The notes: a model not told the origin generated them from the letters alone. Shown: positions 14,248 to 26,850, counted from the stretch's first letter. The stretch is DNA of 64,000 nucleotides from Hypoxylon rubiginosum (GCA_902806565.1 CADCXA010000066.1:434001-498000), one strand, 5' to 3'. Numbers and translations: made by a program.

Positions 14248-16242
14248 GATGAACTCGTCCGCAGGCTCGAGGCCTGGTTTTGTATCGGCTATAATAGAGG
14301 CTGCATGAGATAACACTATAGGAAAATATTGGGCAAGATACTCTTTTCAAAAGCAACAAGTATAAATCTAGGATGGATTTGCGTGGAAGTACGCGGGCTC
14401 GCGGGATATAAGCGTAACTCGAGATGGCTTTTTTTCTCCCGGCGCGATGGAACGAAAAAAGCATTAGAGCTCTTTGGGAGCGAGGATCCTGGCTTCGGAT
14501 TAGTTTCGTAGGTTCACAGGTTCATAGGCAAGGGTAGTCGAGGTTTTAGATGATGACACCCCAATGACACTAGGGAAGCGTGTCTAAGCCACACTGAGTA
14601 GCCACTACGTACAATGCATGTATTGCATGTATACACTTGGCATCTATAGGTACATGTACATACGCTTAAGAATATTAGGCCGTCACCTAGGATGTTTCTG
14701 TTTTCTGGCTCTGTTTCTGTTTCTGTTTCTGTTTCTTAAGGCGCATATTGGGCGTATGGTATAATTATTATGTATTCATCGTACCATGTAACCGATGTGA
14801 CATGTTTGATATATTGAGTCGTGGACCGTTGGCAGACATGTATCTTTGCCATGGTCGAGTGATTTTGCGACAACTACGTACCACTACCAGACCGGAACAT
14901 TCCGTAACAGCACTCAGTTTAAAACAATACTAAAAGTATATATTTATCTGACCTAATGGTAAATATTCCAAGGTCTGTAATTTAAATTCTCGATGAAGTG
15001 AGGAAATTGAATAAGAGGAAAGAATAAAAGGAAAAATACAAGAAAATAAGAAAATAATGATAATTTAGGTTTGCCTAGTGTCGGTACCATGTAGGTACAT
15101 ACATGTACATGTATGGATCTGCTTTAGCCTGTGCTTTAACTCCAAACGATGCAGCTTCTTGTGACGTCATTGGACTATGACAACGCGAACCATCGCTACT
15201 ACTACATACTACACATACAATATGCAATACCGCCAACAGTACCCAGATAGTTTCGAAACATGGCCGTTTGATTCGACCAGTCGGCTGGAACATATCATTT
15301 TTGGTCATCATCACCAGTCCCTGGCAGATATGTACATATATATGTAAGTGCCACCATGCCACAACAAGCTGACAAGTGACGCTAAGCCGGTATTGGCTTA
15401 TACGTATACCTAGTTGGGACAGGAATAGCCACGTGCGGTACGGTGTGTGGCTCCCTCTGCTTCACTCTGCTTCAACTACGATATAGCTACTTAGGCAGGG
15501 TGGTTTATGGAGATATCGTGGCTAGAGAAGCTTTCTGTTTTCATGTATGCATTAGAATCATTGTTGTAAGTGTAAGACAAGGCTGCTAGTTATACCCACA
15601 GGGCATACCTTGTTAAAACCAGGGTATCTCATTAGCTGTAGAAATGTTCTAGGTCTATGTCATACCCTGTAGCTGAGGAAAGAAAATAAAGACACAGACA
15701 ATGGGACAAAGACACGGATGTCACATATTCGCCAAGTTATGCAGGTTCAAGAGGTTCTATGATCTATCTAGTCTATAGACCTCGGGGCGGTTCCAAGAAC
15801 AAAAGCCCCTAAGAATACTGATCATAGCACCCACCTGTTGTATTCTTCGTCCTCAACAATAGTCGATTCTCGATACTAGGTACAAATCAACCCGACCCCT
15901 GTTAACGTCCGCTCTACATAGCCTAAATAACCCACTCGCCCGTTCTGCGATTGATTGTTGAAATAGACTAAGGTCGAACGAATGAGCTGAAGCTCTTCAG
16001 CAGCGGTGCTTGAGACACGATGCCCACAGGTTCGTGAGCTATTGCGAACGTCAAGAGCGTACGGGTAAGATCAATCGAGGCGAAGGTGATGATCGACTAT
16101 TACTGCAACAGACTTTGGGGCCAGGCCACATCCAGGTTGCCGGAACCCTAATGGCTCAATGCAAAAGAGGGGATTCGAAATACGATGCGAGTAGAGAAGA
16201 TATTGCAGAAACTGATCAATCCAGGACAGAAACCTAGGCTTA
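14248..16242. other. Intergenic, promoter of the eisosome gene
   Basis: About 2 kb, AT-rich in places (14930-15070), with no supported gene. It is upstream of the SegA-like gene and downstream of the next minus-strand gene. A CTGTTT microsatellite is listed separately. Confidence 0.6.
14711..14734. repeat. CTGTTT hexanucleotide repeat
   Basis: Four perfect CTGTTT units lie in the promoter-side flank of the SegA-like gene, about 460 nt before its start codon. It is a short pyrimidine-biased microsatellite. Confidence 0.85.
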
Positions 16243-18240
16243 TCAATGGCCAACGCATCTACCTCTCATGCCAACTACAACTTCTTCAGCATCGCTCTGG
16301 ACACGGAGAGGTCCATGTGCGTGGACGTGGACGGGAATTGAGCTCGGTACGTCTGCCTCTGGACTACGGTCTCCATCATGACCTTCCGAATCATACCCGT
16401 TTTCTCCTTGGTCTTCTTCGTGGATCTGGCGCTGAGTCTGATCTTCATCGTGATCATTCAGACGAGGCGGAGGCGGCGGTGCTTGTTGGCTAGCCGAAGA
16501 TGCAGACTGCTGGTTGGGCGCGCTAGAGTTATTCTTCGCAGGCACCTTGTTCGCTTTCTTACCCTTCCGCGACTTCATTTTTGCTTTCTCCAGCAACCTG
16601 CGACGCTCGGCTTCTTCGCGACGTCGGCGGCGGTCTTTGATCTCGTACTGTCGGATCAACGCCTCGGGGGCGCGACCGAATATCCGTTCGTACTCGCAGA
16701 ATTCGCAGATCCATACATCCTCTAGGGCCGGGGGATGATGAAAATTCTGGTACTCGGTCTCTCGGCGGCGCTGCTTGGCTGCTTGAATAAGCGAGTTGCC
16801 GCGGCGCTTCGATTTTTTCGGAGGTGCGCTGGGTTGGGCTGCTCCTTTCGGGTCGGCTGTAGAACTGCCATGGCCTCCTGGCTGGATACTTCTAGTTGCC
16901 ATCAAAGGTGGAATCGACCCGTTTTGACCTTGGGCGCCTCTGCCAGCGCTCGTACCGTTGTACTGGCCTCGGTAGTCTGCTGATAGGGGAGTCTGGTGCA
17001 CGTAGTTCGAAGGGGTCATATTGGAAGGCGCAGGGTCAGAACCAGGCCAGGAAACCGGGTTCTGCGGGTCAAAGGTGAAAGTAAACTGTGCCGACGAATT
17101 TGGGCTGGGCTTGATGGATGCTTCTTGGTGTAGGAGACTCCTATTCTCTTGGCCTTGAGGCACCGGCAACTTCTCGGCGCTAGCAATAGCACTGGAAATA
17201 ATTCCGGAATTCTCTCCTGTAATGTGAAGATATAATGTTAGCAATGAAAAGCTTGTTTGGAGTAGCTGTATGCTGCTGTTGGAAAGATAATAGGAAGACG
17301 ACAGAGACGACTCGTCGAAAATGTGCTGATGAATTGAGGTTGTTTGTGCAAAGTTACCTCCTTACGTAGCTACCCAAAGTAGAATCGCAAGGCAGTGGAT
17401 ATGACGGATGGGCAAGGGTATTTTCACGCAGCTCAACGTACCTGCAGGGTGTGACGGATATTGCACAGCACCTGTGCCGGGTCTAAGTTTATTAGAGCTT
17501 CGACTTCCCCAGATGCTGTTAGGATCCGACAAGACTCTCAGCGGGCTCCTGCCGTTCCGTACACGACCGTACCTGCCCCTCCCGGGTCCGGAAATTCCTT
17601 GCCCGTTCGTGGTTGGTCCTCCCGGTTGATAATACGTCGCCGAAGCTACCCCTGATGCCTCTAAAGATCCATCGTCGCCAGCCGCTGTTCCCGATGATAC
17701 CCCTAATGCTCCCAGATCATTGAGCACGTGCGTACCATTTAAGATTGTCTCACCAGCAGTCGGAATTTTCCTCTTCTTCTTATTGTTGCTATTTTCAAAC
17801 GAGTCATAACCATCCGCAGAGGACGTCGTCGAAGGCGGCGGTTGCGGATTGGCTGGTCGCCCTTGGTTCTGACGCAAAGGTACTCGGATCGCGTGTCCCG
17901 GCGGATCATGAATAGGCCGCGGCACGAAAGCCCTACGGGCTTGTCCGAGTAATGCATGGTCATCCTGCTCCGCGCCCAGGCCATTTCTCCGCAAGCTCGC
18001 TTCCTGACCCAACTCGGCGGGATTCTCTCGGTGCGCTACGTTCGGAGGATCGGGTCCCAGCCCAGCTAAGTCGTCCTTCGAGCTATACGGGTAGCCAAAC
18101 AGGGGCGTCGCAGTCTGGGGTGCGGGCGGGTATTGTATGCTATCGGCAACATCTGGCGACAATCGTTCGCGTAATCGGCGTTTCGGTAGCGGTCGAATGG
18201 GCCGGTCAGGGAACAACGGCGAAGAAGACTCGGGCGACAT
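16243..18240 (-). CDS. Conserved fungal hypothetical protein with WICEFC motif
   Basis: I do not recognise a named family. Exons are 17442..18240 and 16243..17216 (GTACGT donor, ACAG acceptor), giving 590 residues. Most of the chain is Pro/Ser/Asn-rich and disordered. The ordered core is near 435-447, WICEFCEYERIFG, with a CxxC pair, followed by ALIRQYEIKDRR and a highly basic coiled-coil-like segment of Arg, Glu and Lys. A basic KKKRK patch lies near residue 175 and KKSKRR near 400, which suggests a nuclear protein. I chose the ATG at 18240 because the in-frame sequence upstream looks like non-coding leader. The single CxxC could be half of a zinc site. No function is proposed. Confidence 0.75.
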
Positions 18241-19708
18241 CTTCTCTGAATGACCTGCTCGGCGAAAAAGTCGCGAGAGTGTTAACCAAACAGCTCTTAC
18301 CGGAGAAACGAAGCAACTAAGCATGGTGACTAAGAAAAAAGATGAAGGGGCGTCGAACGATCAGGCACTGGGCATGATTTCGTTTGTTGAGGTTCAGGTG
18401 GCAAGAATATGCTTCCCATTGCTGTCCCACCCAGCAACGCGAGAGGGTGGAAGGGAAACGAATGTCGAAGACTTTCGAGAACTAGAACCAGAACCATTCA
18501 GCTCGGCGAGAACTTTACGCCGGCTAGTGGTTGCTACGGTATCTTGGATAGGATTTCTCTCTCGAGCTCTCGAGACGCTCTGAGCTGGCAGCTGGCGGGG
18601 AACGGGGCAACGTACCCATCACATCCCCTTGTGACAAACCGTATTCCGTGGCAGCCCGGCTGTCACTTTTAAGAATATCCTACTCCCCCCGTCTAGAGGA
18701 AATGCAGCCAGAGGTTATTGCAAGATAATGGGAGTCGGCTCGGGACGACGTAGGGTCACTATTCGCGGTGGATCGTACTGAGGCAATCTTCTCCTTTTCT
18801 CTATATTAGCGGCCACATTTAATACAAGCCCATTAAGTCATGTATGTATTCCTGTCAGGATAAGCTGCCTGGGATCGAGGGGCTACTTGGTCTACCACGA
18901 ATGTGCCGCTGCCCAGTGGAGGCAGAATATAATGAGGACGTTGTACATACTTAGAGAAGAAATGACGGCTACAGGTGGTGGTGGGAGATGACCAATGCAG
19001 CCTACAGCGATTTCTCCGAGAGGCTATGTAAGTATTTAGGATGCTCCTCTTCCTCGCTATGGGGCTTAGTAGATTAGGTAGTTGAAGAGGGATCGTTTCG
19101 AATAAGCATGGAATAGATGTTGGTATTCAGACAATGGTATGCAAAGACTTTACAGAAGAGAGAGCGAAGGTGTTCGTTCGTTGTTGGGACTTTGGACAGA
19201 GCAAAATGGTGTTTCTCTCGGCAATGTTGAATGAAGTGGTAGGTACCTACGAGGTAGGGGATATCGTTGTGCTGGCGATATGTAATTGACGGAGACGTGG
19301 GAGGCCACAGTGTCAGGGGGGACGGTAGACCAAGTACTGTACCAAGTTCCAAGACAAACCGTGGGCCATTATTAATCTGCGGTTAGGTACCTATACTTGT
19401 TGCTATCGACTTATCGACCAAACAAGTCAGATGCAATGCGCAAGGTACGGAACACGACAATGGCCTTACCCCCTCCACGTAAGTATCTCATCCTACCTAA
19501 ACCATATCGACATTCCTTCTTCGCCAGTCAAGCCACGACGCATTTCCCTTTAAGCTGTGAGCGACAATGCAGCCCAATTGCTCTCAATTCTGCTGTAATG
19601 TTGTTCCGTACTCTCTCCGAGTTCTTGGATCTGTCCTGGCCACCACGGCGACTGCGCAGGTTGCAGGTGTGACAACTACATCATCACCATCGTCATACCT
19701 GGTTGTAT

Positions 19709-19756
19709 GTAGGGTTAGGAGTCTTAGGGGTTGTAGGGTTAGGAGTCTTAGGGGTG
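19709..19756. repeat. Tandem 24-nt repeat with TTAGGG-like cores
   Basis: Two copies of a 24-nt unit (19709-19732 and 19733-19756) differ at one base. Each unit contains GTAGGGTTAGG and TTAGGGG, which resemble the fungal telomere repeat TTAGGG. A further GTGTTAGGTA follows. Confidence 0.85.
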
Positions 19757-20229
19757 TTAGGTAATCATCAATATCCAATGCCTAATATGCACGGGAATCT
19801 ATCATTTAGATAAATGGGCAAAATACTGTGTGAACCAAGACTCCGAGTACAGTGCCCCGCGTTCGATTTGGTAGATCCCCACGGGTACGTACCTTGGAAT
19901 ATAACACAACACCTGGACACCTGCAGCGTCAAGCGGACGGCGCTCTACCAGCTGCCCCTCAAGCTGTTCAAGCTGTTCAAGGTGCCTGTGCAGGTGGATA
20001 GCACGGACCGATAGGACACCGACAGACGCCCGGATCAATTGGGATCAAAAAGCTTAAGCTTACCTAAAAATGGAATTAACCCGAAAAGAGAAAAAAAAGA
20101 AAAAAGAGAAGAGGAAAAAAAAGGACTTGCCGGGGTCCCTGCTAAGGTTAGAGCTTAGAGAGGTACTAGTTGGTAATAGGTAGTCGCGCGAGTCTGCCCG
20201 CGCCGAGCGAGGGACCTGCTAAAGGAACA

Positions 20230-20285
20230 ATACCTATACCTATACCTAACGCTATACCTACCGCTATACCTACCACTATACCTTA
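20230..20285. repeat. Imperfect TATACCTA tandem array
   Basis: Several degenerate units of the form CTATACCTA(CCG) in about 55 nt, within the promoter or leader side of the PHD-finger gene. The related TACCTA and AGGTAGGTA words recur in other spacers of this window. Confidence 0.8.
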
Positions 20286-20738
20286 TGCAATGTTGCTCTC
20301 TCCAAAAAGTGACCCTCTTGCTCGCCTTCACCAACACTCCCCCCTCTCTACTCTTCCTACCTTTCCCAAGCTACCTCAGTCTTTTACGAGCATCGAATTC
20401 AGTCATGATAACCTTGAAGACATATTTGCGATGTTCATGTCCTCTCTCATCTGACTTCGTTTAGCAAGAATTCCTTCAAGAGCTCCTCTTCCTCCGACTG
20501 AGGAGCGCCTCTGGTCTTCTCACCCTCTTCTAGCCGCCTCCGCTCTCGTTCTCCTTTGTCGCGACCAATCACTCACTACCACCTTTTTTTTCTTCAGTTC
20601 GAACCTAGGAAAATACTTCATTGTCTCCAACGTTTACATTCGTCCTCGAGTTTCATCCTTCCTCCGCTCTCACAGCCTTCCTCGATCTCATTCCAACGAG
20701 TCGCCTGCCTGCCTGTCTACCTACCCACACTACGAGCG

Positions 20739-22878
20739 ATGGCCGGTACTTCTCCGACTAGACGCTCCTCGCGCGCGCGAACTACTCAATCACAATCACA
20801 CAATAGCTCCAGCGCGTCTAGTACATCCGGACGTCCTGAACGAAGTACGAGGGCATTTGTGAAGACTGGTTCGCCTCAGAAGTCGACTGGCAGCGGCTCT
20901 CTGTCCTCAGAACCCCCCGAGGACTCAATCACCACCCCGAACGAGGACACCACCCTCCGCCGCCGAAGCACCCGCGGAAAAGATGACGAACGCGAAAAGC
21001 AGGCCCAGGCCAAGATAGAACTACTCGACATGGCTCCCACTAGCGAAGATATTCAAGAGGACGACGAGGCCGTCCGCTGCATCTGCGGCCACGACGAATA
21101 CCCAGGACCGCCACCCTTTGACGAGGAAGCCAGGCACAACCTGAAGGACGCAATTGACCACGAACGAATATTTGCCATCGAGGTCACGGACGACATGGCT
21201 GGCTTTTATGTACAATGCGAATTTTGCAATACCTGGCAGCACGGCGCTTGCGTCGGTTTCGCCGAAGAGTCCAATCTCGACGATATTCAGTACTTCTGCG
21301 AAAGGTGTCGCAAAGACTTACATAGGATATACACAGCAAGCAATGGGTACGTCTCGTCATTGAGTCCTAGAATCTGATTGAGGCAGCGGTCGCATTGTCG
21401 GTCCTTCAGCTGAGGCGGAGTGCTGACGGTCACGCCCTTGTCGATCATGCCTCTCCAACTGTGTCCCCTCCCAGACTCCTTCCACATCAACCCCCATTAC
21501 AAATTGACATATTAACGCCATGGGACCCAGACAAAAATATTCGATATTTCTACCCATTCATCGATCCTCACGGGCTGCTTCGCGAGCCACGTCGGCGACT
21601 AAAGATGGTGCGCCATCTCCTAACAGCGGTACTGCCAAAAACTCACGCTCTTCAGCATCCGCGCATAATTCGAAACGACGTTCCACCATGAACAGCCGGG
21701 ACGCTGCCTACGACGAAGAGGAACAGCTGCGCCGAGCAATTGAAGCAAGCAAGGAAGATGCAATTCCCGAGACCACAGAACCCCCGCTACGGCGTCCCAA
21801 GCGAGGTAGAGATGATAGCGAAGAGTATGTCTTGAATGAATAATCGTCAGTATTCTCTTATTCTCTAGCTAATCAAGGTATAGGAAAGTCGAGGTAGTCA
21901 AACGACTGCGGACGAATTCCAAGTCCCCGTCCCCTAAAATCGAAAAGCCTCAGTCCCCACCACCCGAGGAGTCCGACGACGAATCGACGCTTCGTAATGG
22001 ATCGTCCAAAAAATCTCGGAGCGCCGCGCGCAATCAACGCGAGAAGGCCGAGAGAGACGAGCGTCGTGAAGAGCAAGAACGTAAGCGGGCTGAGGCTGCT
22101 AATAAGCGAAAAGGCCGCGCAGAACGCCGACGAGCTGATGGTAACTAAGCAATTCTATCAGTTGCTAGCATAGCAAAGAGCTAACCTGAGTATAGACTCT
22201 GACCCGTCGGAAGAAATACCATTAGCGGTCCGTGCAGCAGTAAACAGAGCAACAGAATCGGCGCAACCCCCAGATCCTCCAGCATCGTCACAGCCCGTTC
22301 CCGACACACCCCCCGCCGTACCAGCTCCCACCAACTCGCATAAGAAGAAGGCGCCCAACCAAAAAAAGAAAGGCAGGAATCAGTATACAAAAGATCGCGA
22401 TAATCGCGACCACGACGAGTCACCGGCAAGGTCAGTGTCGCGCGATATCACAAAGAATGGAGAGGAAAACGGCACGTCTCATGGCAAATCCTCAGCCCAA
22501 GAGGGGGGTGGTGGCAAACAGAGCAAGTCGAAAGGCGGCATGAATTCAAGAATTACGATGACAGATATGAAGAGACGCGCCAACTTCATCGTGGATTTCA
22601 TTTCCAGGACACAGGTCGACCTAGCAAACGAACCCTTGTCAGAACCCACGCCAGAATCCGCGACAAGTTCACAACAAAAGAGCACAGGGAGTGGGACCAC
22701 TGGCTCACCACCTTTAGCCAAGACAAATGGTTCCAGCAGCAAGAAGCCCGACGAAGTAGCTGCAAACTCCAACGGCCCGACAAGCAACGGCACGGATTTT
22801 AAGGAATTGTCTTGCATCGAAATGATGGACTCGTTGACTCGAGACTTGGTGAAGTGGCAGCAAGAGTTTGCGCCGTAG
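20739..22878 (+). CDS. Cti6-like PHD-finger protein, Rpd3L complex
   Basis: This is a probable subunit of the Rpd3L histone deacetylase complex that reads histone tails in the nucleus. Exons are 20739..21346, 21531..21824, 21884..22140 and 22196..22878, giving 613 residues. The PHD finger has all eight ligands: Cys114, Cys116, Cys160, Cys163, His168, Cys171, Cys187 and Cys190. An unusually long loop of 43 residues separates the first and second Cys pairs. After the finger come RKDLHRIYTA and, across intron 1, GQKYSIFLP, as I recall for filamentous Cti6 proteins. The rest is basic and disordered, with a coiled-coil-like Glu/Arg/Lys stretch in exon 3, a Lys-rich run in exon 4 and a short ordered C-terminal segment around ELSCIEMMDSLTRDLVKWQQ. 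Another PHD protein of the Set3 type is a less likely alternative. Confidence 0.78.
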
Positions 22879-23459
22879 ACCTGTATATCATTTCTGTCCG
22901 ATGATTGGGTTGGCGTTTCGAGGGTTGCTTTCTAGTATTGGTCAGGCTCCAGCTTGTATCTAGATTTCCGCATTGCTTGGCGTTGTCCGGACGGGGACTT
23001 TAAGAGTGTATTGGTATTTCGCTACGACCAGATTTGGCTGTGCTCGCAAAACAAAAGTTTCATATGGGTGGGTTGAAGGAACATGGGAATCCTCGAAGCG
23101 GGACTCTAAGGACCTGGAGGCGGAAAATCGCTTCTTTGGCGCTGGATGGGATAGGATCTCTTTTTCAGGCGCGATGTTATACCTTCAAATATACCCTTAT
23201 AGCTACACCACATAGGTAGTATTTCGTTGCTGTATATGGTACATTAGCTATTCAATGTACAATGCAACCAACGACGATTTTTCATCATATTAGTAGCATC
23301 TATAGATAAATATTTATACAGCTGTCTTCACGCTAAATTTACACCAAAGTTGCTCAGCTCTTTGCCGACCAATCGTGTCCCGTCAAATGTAATACCCTAT
23401 GCTAGCAGTAGAAGTGTCTTAGTGTTACAGTAAGGGGTGAGTGGATAAGGGGAAAGCAG
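22879..23459. other. Convergent intergenic, 3' UTRs
   Basis: About 580 nt between two genes that face each other. AT-rich in the centre (23270-23340), consistent with polyadenylation regions. Nothing else seen. Confidence 0.65.
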
Positions 23460-24620
23460 TCAGGCTCCCTCCGCCGCCTGTCTCTTGGCGGCATTCCTCT
23501 CCTTCCGAGTTTCCTTCTCCCTCTTCTTAGCCTGGCTCATGCTCAGGGGCTGCTGGTCATCGCCGGCCAGGGCCCTAGCCCTGGAGGCCCGCAGGCTCTC
23601 CTCGCTGACGTCGTCGAGGCCGAAGCGGCCGAGGTTCCCCTTGCGCCACTGCTGGACGACCCAGTCGGCGGCCTGCTCCCGGCTCGGGACGCCGCCCCGC
23701 AGCAGCTTTCCCGTGCGGAGCGCCACGGCGTCGAGGAACTCGAGCGCGTCGTTGGTCGGGGCGCTGAGCTCGGCGTAGAGGGCCGGGTCGCGCCGGTTCA
23801 GGCGGAAGAGCAGGTAGTCGGCTACGGTCTCGGCGGGGACGAGGCCGTCCTTGACGCAGCCGACGAGCGACAGCTTGAGCATGGCCTCGACGTCGCCGAC
23901 GTACGGCACGAACACGCCGGGGGTGTCGATGACGAAGACGCCCTGGTCGATGCCGCCGGGGACGTCCTCGGGGATGACGCGCACGGGCGTGCTGAGCTTG
24001 CGCGTGACGCCCGGCTGCGCGCCCGTGCGCGCCGCCTTGGGGAGCCGCATGCCGACGCGCCGCAGCGCGTTCAGCAGCGTCGACTTGCCCGCGTTCGGCA
24101 TCCCCACCACGAGCGCCTGCACGCCCGTCAGCGACTCCGCGGCCGCCGCGCGCGCCTTGATGGCCTCGAGGAGCTGCTGCATCAGCCGCGGGCTGCGCTC
24201 GTCCGCGAACACGACCTGCGTCCGCCCCGCCCCCGCCCCCGCTCCCGCCCCGCTTTCCCGAGCGGTAGCAGTAGTAATAGCGGCGGCATCGTGGAACTCG
24301 GTCAAGAGCCGCTGCTGCTTCTCGACCCACCGGTTGGCCGAGGCGGGCGCGCACAGGTCGGCCTTGGTGTAGACGACGATGCGGTCGCGTCCCGCGAGCG
24401 CGGCCTCGAGGAGCGGGTTCGCCGACGTCAGGGGCACGCGGCTGTCGCGGCACTCGAGGACGAGGCCGACGTTGGAGAGGACCTTGCGCATGGACGCGAG
24501 GGCGCCGGCGTGGTGGCCTAGGAAGTAGGACCGCGTAATGGAGGGGGACACCTCGAAGACGGCGCGGGGCACGAAGCCGGTCGAGGCCGCGGCGACGGCG
24601 GTTCTCAGGGGGGCTGCCAT
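23460..24620 (-). CDS. mtg1: Mitochondrial ribosome-biogenesis GTPase Mtg1
   Basis: This intronless gene encodes 386 residues of the circularly permuted YlqF/RbgA/Mtg1 GTPase family, which helps assemble the large mitoribosomal subunit on the matrix face of the inner membrane. The G motifs occur in permuted order: G4 TKAD (85-88), then G1 GMPNAGKS (173-180), G2 PGVT (Thr206) and G3 DTPG (232-235). ECRDSRVPL, typical of the family, precedes G4. The Arg/Ala-rich N-terminus lacks acidic residues up to Glu23, fitting import into mitochondria. A Gly-Ala repeat (about 123-132) is an insertion in the loop between G4 and G1. The C-terminus is Lys/Arg/Glu-rich. GC content is visibly higher than in neighbouring genes, a local composition bias rather than clear evidence of transfer. 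Confidence 0.93.
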   Translation of the reverse strand: MAAPLRTAVAAASTGFVPRAVFEVSPSITRSYFLGHHAGALASMRKVLSNVGLVLECRDSRVPLTSANPLLEAALAGRDRIVVYTKADLCAPASANRWVEKQQRLLTEFHDAAAITTATARESGAGAGAGAGRTQVVFADERSPRLMQQLLEAIKARAAAAESLTGVQALVVGMPNAGKSTLLNALRRVGMRLPKAARTGAQPGVTRKLSTPVRVIPEDVPGGIDQGVFVIDTPGVFVPYVGDVEAMLKLSLVGCVKDGLVPAETVADYLLFRLNRRDPALYAELSAPTNDALEFLDAVALRTGKLLRGGVPSREQAADWVVQQWRKGNLGRFGLDDVSEESLRASRARALAGDDQQPLSMSQAKKREKETRKERNAAKRQAAEGA

Positions 24621-26850
24621 TTTCCCTTTTTTTTTCTTCCTTCCCCTTCTTTCGGGGGTTGTGTGGCAGCTGTGTTTCTAGGGCGGCTTGCGGGGTAATT
24701 TGTCTTGGAGGTGAATGCTCATCCTGCGACCGTGTCCATCAGCGCAAAGTGAGAATGTGCGCGGCTCATTTGCATTCCGTTGAGCTCATGGGTGGTGACG
24801 ATGGAATTTCAGATTAGTGCCTGTTCAGCCTTACAGAAGAGAAAAAAAAGGATGCATCAGCCTCGTGGCAGATGGAGCTGCAGGGTTCAGTGAGCTGTGA
24901 GACTGGTAAGCGGAGCAATGACGTAGAGCTCCATGCAGATCTTTGAAATATATGGGGCTAATAGCTTTGCCAAGATAGGTATAGCGCCCTGCAGCTTAAA
25001 CAACCGTAAGCTGATAAGTTCCATTTCTCACTTCTGTATAAGAAAAACTGAATGTAACTCTTGGCCATTTGGTCAGCTCAGGGTTTGGTTTGAAAGAAGC
25101 TCCTCCATCTGGCGGTTACCGTTTCAAAATCTGAATCTGACAGGTCAGTAAAATTTCCATAATGTTAAGAGTCAACGTCGAGTTTACGTACCTATTACTT
25201 ACCTTTCTAATGTTACAAAATCTATCCATAAGGTCATGAGCCTTGCTTCATAAACTACCTGCCTGTATCGAGTTGCACTTTAACTAAACACGAAATTAAA
25301 GCTTCGAGATTCTAGCCTTTCGGCCCCTCACACCATAGATCGGAGTTCTCAATGTTAACCCAGGCAGAGAACCGTGCCGACCCAGTAGAAAGGCTGCGGT
25401 CAAAGAACAAGAACCCTAACATATATGCCAACAGCCATTTAGTATTATGGTCATAGCTCCTCGCACAACAGCGTCTTTATTTCCACACATCTTACCCGAC
25501 GTTGTGACAGTCACGTGAGCTCCCACTAATCGGACCCGTAATATGGGCCCGTGCTGGTCAACACGTGATCGTGTGAACGACATGTCTTCCGTGAACACAT
25601 ATTGCCGCTTGATCATATGCCTCTACATATACTAATTGGAGCAGAAACTACAAGGACAACTCATTCTCGTGCAGCTAAACGTCTAGCGGAAGTTAGGGTA
25701 CCCATTAGACTCGGAGGAATTACCACATCGTTCTAAGGTGCATTATACGGATGCCTTGAGGATAAAGGGGAGACTCTTTGGGATTCTAAAGTATCTATTG
25801 TAGCTCAGTAGAGTTATGTCGACTCCTAGCACCTTATATCTGTCAGATTCTTAGCTCTTACCACCTGTGTAAAGCCCTTTGGCCCTGCCTCATATGTAAG
25901 GACCTGAAACTTGGTAGCCCTTAGGTCCATATCTCTCTGCGGAACGTAGTTGTTTCTTCATCGGCACGGTTGGCTTCGTGACGATACCCAGTAATGGATC
26001 TCAACAGCATCCCCAAAATCTTATCACAACAGTGCTTGAATAATTACCTGAGTAATGTCTATGCGAATCCCCTGTGTGTCGGGATTCCTGGCACTCAGCC
26101 CCAATCAGTTCTAGTATCTCCCTCAGGGGGGAAGCTGTAAGGAACCTTATGGGTCAGCCGTCAAATATTCATTGATATCAAACGACGCTACTGGTGGATA
26201 GAATGGCGAATTGCACGTTTGGTAACTTCCATGGGTATGGGTACGAACCAGATATCAGAGCCCTGACCTTGTGGCCACCCAGCCCCATAGAGGGGGGGTC
26301 AGCAGTGTTGACCAGTGCAAGGGAACAGTGTTAGTACGAGTAGGAGGCCAACCTTTAGAGACAAGAATCCTCAGTGCCTTAGGTACCTTGTATGTACCAG
26401 GGTATACCGCTATCACACACGTAATAGTTTGCCGTCAGGTGCATATCTCCTTGCCCAGTAACATTGTTGCTTCGTTATGATGCCAGGTACGACGGTATGA
26501 AGTGGCTATTGTCTGTTCAGTAGCATCAAACAGTTCCATTAAATGGCCTATCAATACGCAAAAGACTGGCGATAATACACATGGCCCGTGAACTAGCCTC
26601 TTCCCAAGACAACTATAGGTGCAATCAATATCAATTGGCTGTATACGTTCCTTCCCATTTGGCTTTTCCATTGTTTCTAAGGCTGACTTTTCCCAAACTA
26701 GCGGCACCGCCGAATCTATATATACTCCGGCTGTTCCCCCAGTTTCTTCCTCCCATTTTCCTCCATCCCCATCGACACTTTGCACCAAGAGTATAGCTCT
26801 TGACCCTTTACCGACAACACCTATACATCAACCTTGATCTACACTTCAAG
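24621..26850. other. Intergenic, no supported gene
   Basis: About 2.2 kb between divergent genes. The part near 24621-24780 should be the mtg1 promoter and 26700-26850 the promoter of the next gene. A 48-codon ATG ORF at 25994-26140 stays protein-like for a while past its stop, but I could not assign it. Between 25400 and 26300 the sequence may be decayed coding DNA. Confidence 0.5.

Larger units (their letters stand above)
18241..20738. other. Intergenic, divergent promoter region
   Basis: About 2.5 kb between the minus-strand WICEFC gene and the plus-strand PHD-finger gene, so it should carry both promoters. The right side (20450-20730) is CT-rich, typical of a fungal promoter or 5' leader. 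Two repeat patches are listed separately. No supported ORF. Confidence 0.65.

Noticed and set aside
18241..18324. Upstream in-frame Met of the WICEFC gene (MLSCFVSPVRAVW...)
   Set aside because: The added residues look like leader sequence; the ATG at 18240 directly precedes the disordered protein start.
23460..24620. Horizontal transfer of mtg1 because of its high GC
   Set aside because: Other single- or two-exon genes here (40801-41643, 45089-46107, 62059-62852) are also GC-rich, and Mtg1 is a normal fungal gene.
25416..26140. Open stretches on both strands in the mtg1 upstream spacer
   Set aside because: Protein-like in places, but broken by stops and not tied to any family that I recognise.
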